From Epiperipatus broadwayi (Eukaryota > Onychophora > Udeonychophora > Euonychophora > Peripatidae): a stretch of DNA of 64,000 bases. Both the position numbers and the translations under genes were made by a program. Position 1 is the stretch's first letter. Each line of letters begins with the position of its first letter. Location: contig JAQFVV010006273.1 in the NCBI GenBank assembly GCA_028023455.1, positions 5,589,598 through 5,653,597 on the forward strand. Direction: 5' to 3'. A model generated the notes under the pieces. That model did not search any database. It had not been told where the DNA came from and was given only the letters and a program-made list of their open reading frames with translations. Of the stretch, positions 60,839-64,000 are shown one piece after another.

Positions 60839-63246
60839 TGTAATGGTTCAGATTTTGTATTAGAAGAGGATGAATACATCTAACTATTGTTTGACCTAGG
60901 GCCTTTGGGTAGGAAACCATGAATGATGCAATGAAGTATCTAACCAATGTTCATGCCTACTTCCAATGGGATATCACTAGGTTTACACATTAAATTCAAA
61001 CACAATTTAGGCTAGTTCATCCATACTTCACCACTCTTTCAGATTCCACACATGTCTCAGAATTCCCAGCCCAGGGACGATGTTGCACTTCGCTCTCTTC
61101 AACGATGAATTTACCTTAGATAGCAATTACAATACCTTTATATGGATTCCAATCAAGTAAATGACTCATTTAACCATATTATTATATTATAATGTAAGAG
61201 AATGTGTTTGTATACACATATGCATGGTAATGAATTGATGAATGAATGGATAAATAACTTTGATAAACTAAAAACCATTTAATGAAAATCAATTTAACAA
61301 TGTTTATTTACAAGCACAATAAAAATTGACAAACTCTTTTAACAAAAAAATAATAATTATATACATGTGTGTGTGTCATGTACATATCCCTATCATATTA
61401 AGGATTAAATATGTTTATTATTCCAGCCCTTTCCATGATAGGTATACATAAATCTACTACAGTACATATTTACAAAGCAGATAACGGTAATGAAAGGAAA
61501 AACTATTAATTTTTTGTTACAATGAACTACCTATTTAACAAAGTTATATGAAGATATGTGTTATAACTTCATAGTTTAATTTCAATTGTAGACATCATCA
61601 TCATTGAGGACTCCCCCCCTTAACTATGTACAAGTTTGATAGAAAAGAACATTTAGGCAAGAATATTAGTCATTTATACTGAATAAATAAATATAAACAA
61701 TCATTAGTTAACAAAAAATAAATAAACAAATAAACAACACAAACTCTGTCCTATAACAAGTGCATGTTTTTAATATGGAATAGCATCGAATAAACTCTTA
61801 CCTTTATTCCATATTATAGTAAGGCTGATGATAATATGAAATAACAAGTCACTCTGGAGGGAGAGTTAACCTAATTTTCATTTAATAAAATAAATCAAAA
61901 AATTGTCTAACTTAACAACCTTCTTCCCTGCCCTTTCTTGACTTTAACTACAATGGGCTCTTCCAATTAAGTGCAGAAGTGAAGTAAAAAGAATACAGGA
62001 TTCTACAAATGTGTATGTAAAATAAAAAAAGATTACACAATGAATTAAGATTTTTTTCAAGTAATCTTGCATAATGTTCATGAATTAGGCATGTCTCTGA
62101 TAGATACAGTTTATTGCTTTTTCAGTCATTCTTTTAGGGCAAGTCACACTTTACTCATGGGACTTTTCAGTGACATATTTGGAATGATATTATTTCCATC
62201 TTCTGATGTTGCTTTCATTCTATATCTATCTCGATGTTTAAGACAAGGCATTTGATGTTTCAGCAATATTAAACCTTCATGCTTCCTATGGTCAGGGAAA
62301 ATAATGCTTAGCCCTATGACACTATTGAATTAACAGGAGTACATTATTTTGCAGTTAATAAACGATTAAAATTTTCTTAATTCAGTGTTTGCCATTTAAT
62401 AATTTTATAAGAGCAGAATTATAGCATTGTTTATATATAACTATGCTGATGATCTTCTATGCATATTTGAAGAATAGCATGGTCCTTTTTATGTTTATTG
62501 AACTGAAGTTTTTTATCCAACTACATGCATCTAGTAGAATTCTTTCTGTTTAAATATTGGCTACAGTTTCTTGTAATTTGCATTACAATGATCATGCGAA
62601 TAATTTGAAGTGTTTGAATATGTCATTCATGTTCTCTAAGATTTGAATATTTGAATTTCTGATGTTGTTATACAGCTTTTGAATTCTTTGAAAATAGTAA
62701 AAAGATGATGGAAATGAACTGAGTTTGTTTTTATACTGGACTCGGCTTTCAGTGTGTGGTATACTTGCATTTTATTTCTTTTTCCATTGCTGTGTGAGCC
62801 TTATTGTTATGTGTATTATATTGAATATAAATAAAAATAAAATTACATAGTTGAATTATGCTTTTGTTTTCTGCATTTGGTTACCTTGTGATTAATTTGA
62901 CATTAGCTTGTTACTATGTTTACTTAGTCTAAGGCTTTTATAATGACATATGATACACTGACATTGAATTTATTGTTTGCATACATATATATATATATAT
63001 ATATATTACAATTTCTTTTTAATTAGAGTTTTCATCTTCAAATAGATAAGTGAAAGTAATCTATCATGATATTTCTTTAATATAACAAAAAATAAACATT
63101 TGTTGCATCTATATATATATATGTGGGGGGGGGGAGTATTTACTCCATAAATAAAAATTCATGTTTAACCACATATTAACTAAATTTACATGAGTTTGAT
63201 TTGGTGGTGAGAGTGAGCAAAGATTGGATTGTAGGCTACTCTTACA
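60839..63246 (-). mobile_element. Ty3/gypsy LTR, copy D (5' LTR of body 2)
   Basis: Begins TGTAATGGTTCAG and ends GTAGGCTACTCTTACA; 2408 bp, the cleanest LTR here, without insertion or large duplication. The primer-binding site of body 2 lies four bases outside its start. A G10 run at about 63124-63135 and TA/TG microsatellites near its end vary between LTR copies. Its length is far above the few hundred bases usual for gypsy LTRs. Confidence 0.88.
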
Positions 63247-63264
63247 ATTTATTTCAATATATAT

Positions 63265-64000
63265 ATATAATTAAAACAAGTCATAAATTTCGTAATTTGC
63301 TTTTAAGCTTGCATTTTATGATTACTAGATGGAGCTTACTAATAGCTCTAATCAAGCTTTTATTTTATAAGTGCTGAAAGAAAAAAAATCAAAATCTCTA
63401 TCATGGTCCCTATCTCCAGACCAATTGGTTTTGAGCTTGTGGCTCACCTCAGTGGAGCCCTTGGACTCTAGAAACTAGATCTAAAATACTAACTCAAAGT
63501 CAGCATTTATAAAACACATTTCTATCAAATTAAAAGCATGAATTTATCAGACACATAAATGTTTTCAAATCCAGCCTTACAAACCAGATAGCTATATGGG
63601 TCTGAATTCAGCTCAGTTTCACCATATAGTAATAGCTTCTGCAAAAATCTTCAAAGGAACACTTATAATAATTAAAACAAGTCATTAATTTTGTAACTTG
63701 CTTTTAAGCTTGCATTTTATGATTACCAGATGAAGCTTACCTCTAGCTCTAATCAAGCTTTTTATTTTTCAAGTGATAGAAACATGTTTTATAAGTGCTG
63801 AATTTTAAATTAGTATTTTAGATCTAGTTTCTAGAGTCCCAGTGCTCCACTGAGATAAGGCACAAGCTCAAAACAAATTGATCTGGAGACAGGGACCTCA
63901 ATAGAGATTTTGAATTTTTCTCTTTCAGCATTTTATAAGTGCTGACTTTTGAGTTAGTATTTTAGATCTAGTTTCTAGAGTCCCAGTGCTCTACTGAGGT
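63265..64000. repeat. mixed direct and inverted repeat cluster
   Basis: A segment 'AATTAAAACAAGTCAT...TTGCTTTTAAGCTTGCATTTT' is present at about 63270-63390 and 63668-63770. A second segment with 'CTAGAAACTAGATCTAAAAT' (63472-63491) is present inverted at about 63820-63840 and 63965-63985, each next to 'CCAGTGCTC(C/T)ACTGAG' or its complement-like partner. 'GAGCTTGTGGC' and the overall plan recall the fold-back family in LTR A. The cluster runs off the window end. No coding content. Confidence 0.7.

Noticed and set aside
63100-63140. G10 run as a possible regulatory G-quadruplex
   Set aside because: It is a single homopolymer next to a TA/TG microsatellite, without the four separated G tracts needed.

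Overview
This is a very AT-rich, gene-poor stretch of animal nuclear DNA built almost entirely from decayed transposable elements. No host protein-coding gene could be supported. The reasons for calling it metazoan are a Ty3/gypsy LTR retrotransposon, a pair of Penelope-like elements, an endonuclease-type LINE, a ZBED5-like hAT transposon, a mariner relic, a piggyBac-type MITE and tRNA-derived SINEs, with long AT, TAA, CT and TG microsatellites. The mix would suit a lophotrochozoan such as a cephalopod mollusc, but that is inference; nothing in the window names the species.

Layout. 1-8.8 kb is AT-rich intergenic DNA with a tRNA-derived relic (463-533), a block of degenerate direct repeats (1.6-3.0 kb) and a dimeric repeat flanked by a 12-bp direct repeat (6114-6771). 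8811-11493 is a complete but dead hAT transposon with terminal inverted repeats and an 8-bp target duplication. 11.7-15.6 kb is a LINE lying between two (TAA)n arrays, with an intact endonuclease, one nonsense codon and one frameshift. 16.1-16.6 kb is a mariner transposase relic. 17156-17902 is a piggyBac-type MITE flanked by TTAA. 19584-19654 is a tRNA-Glu-like sequence.

26838-30269 is a solo copy of a long (about 2.4 kb) LTR that was later split by a fold-back insertion with a 9-bp duplication. 30.4-36.4 kb holds direct repeats, a 300-bp-arm fold-back element and copies of unnamed dispersed families. 38.26 kb is a short tRNA-derived SINE with its target duplication, followed by a CT-rich microsatellite.

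39.8-45.1 kb is a large inverted duplication. Each arm carries a SINE-like tRNA relic and a decayed Penelope-like element (RT plus GIY-YIG), arranged head to head. 45.26-63.25 kb is a compound Ty3/gypsy locus: LTR, full body (gag, protease, RT, RNase H, integrase, all on the minus strand), shared middle LTR, second body reduced to gag and protease, and a third LTR. Where the second body should carry RT, RNase H and integrase there is instead an 860-bp piece of LINE reverse transcriptase. This second body and the middle LTR also carry several fresh-looking tandem duplications. The window ends in another inverted/direct repeat cluster (63.27-64.0 kb).

The genes do not form a working pathway. 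All transposon frames are interrupted. What is informative is the order of insertions (SINE into LTR, fold-back into LTR, LINE into TAA) and the compound structures.
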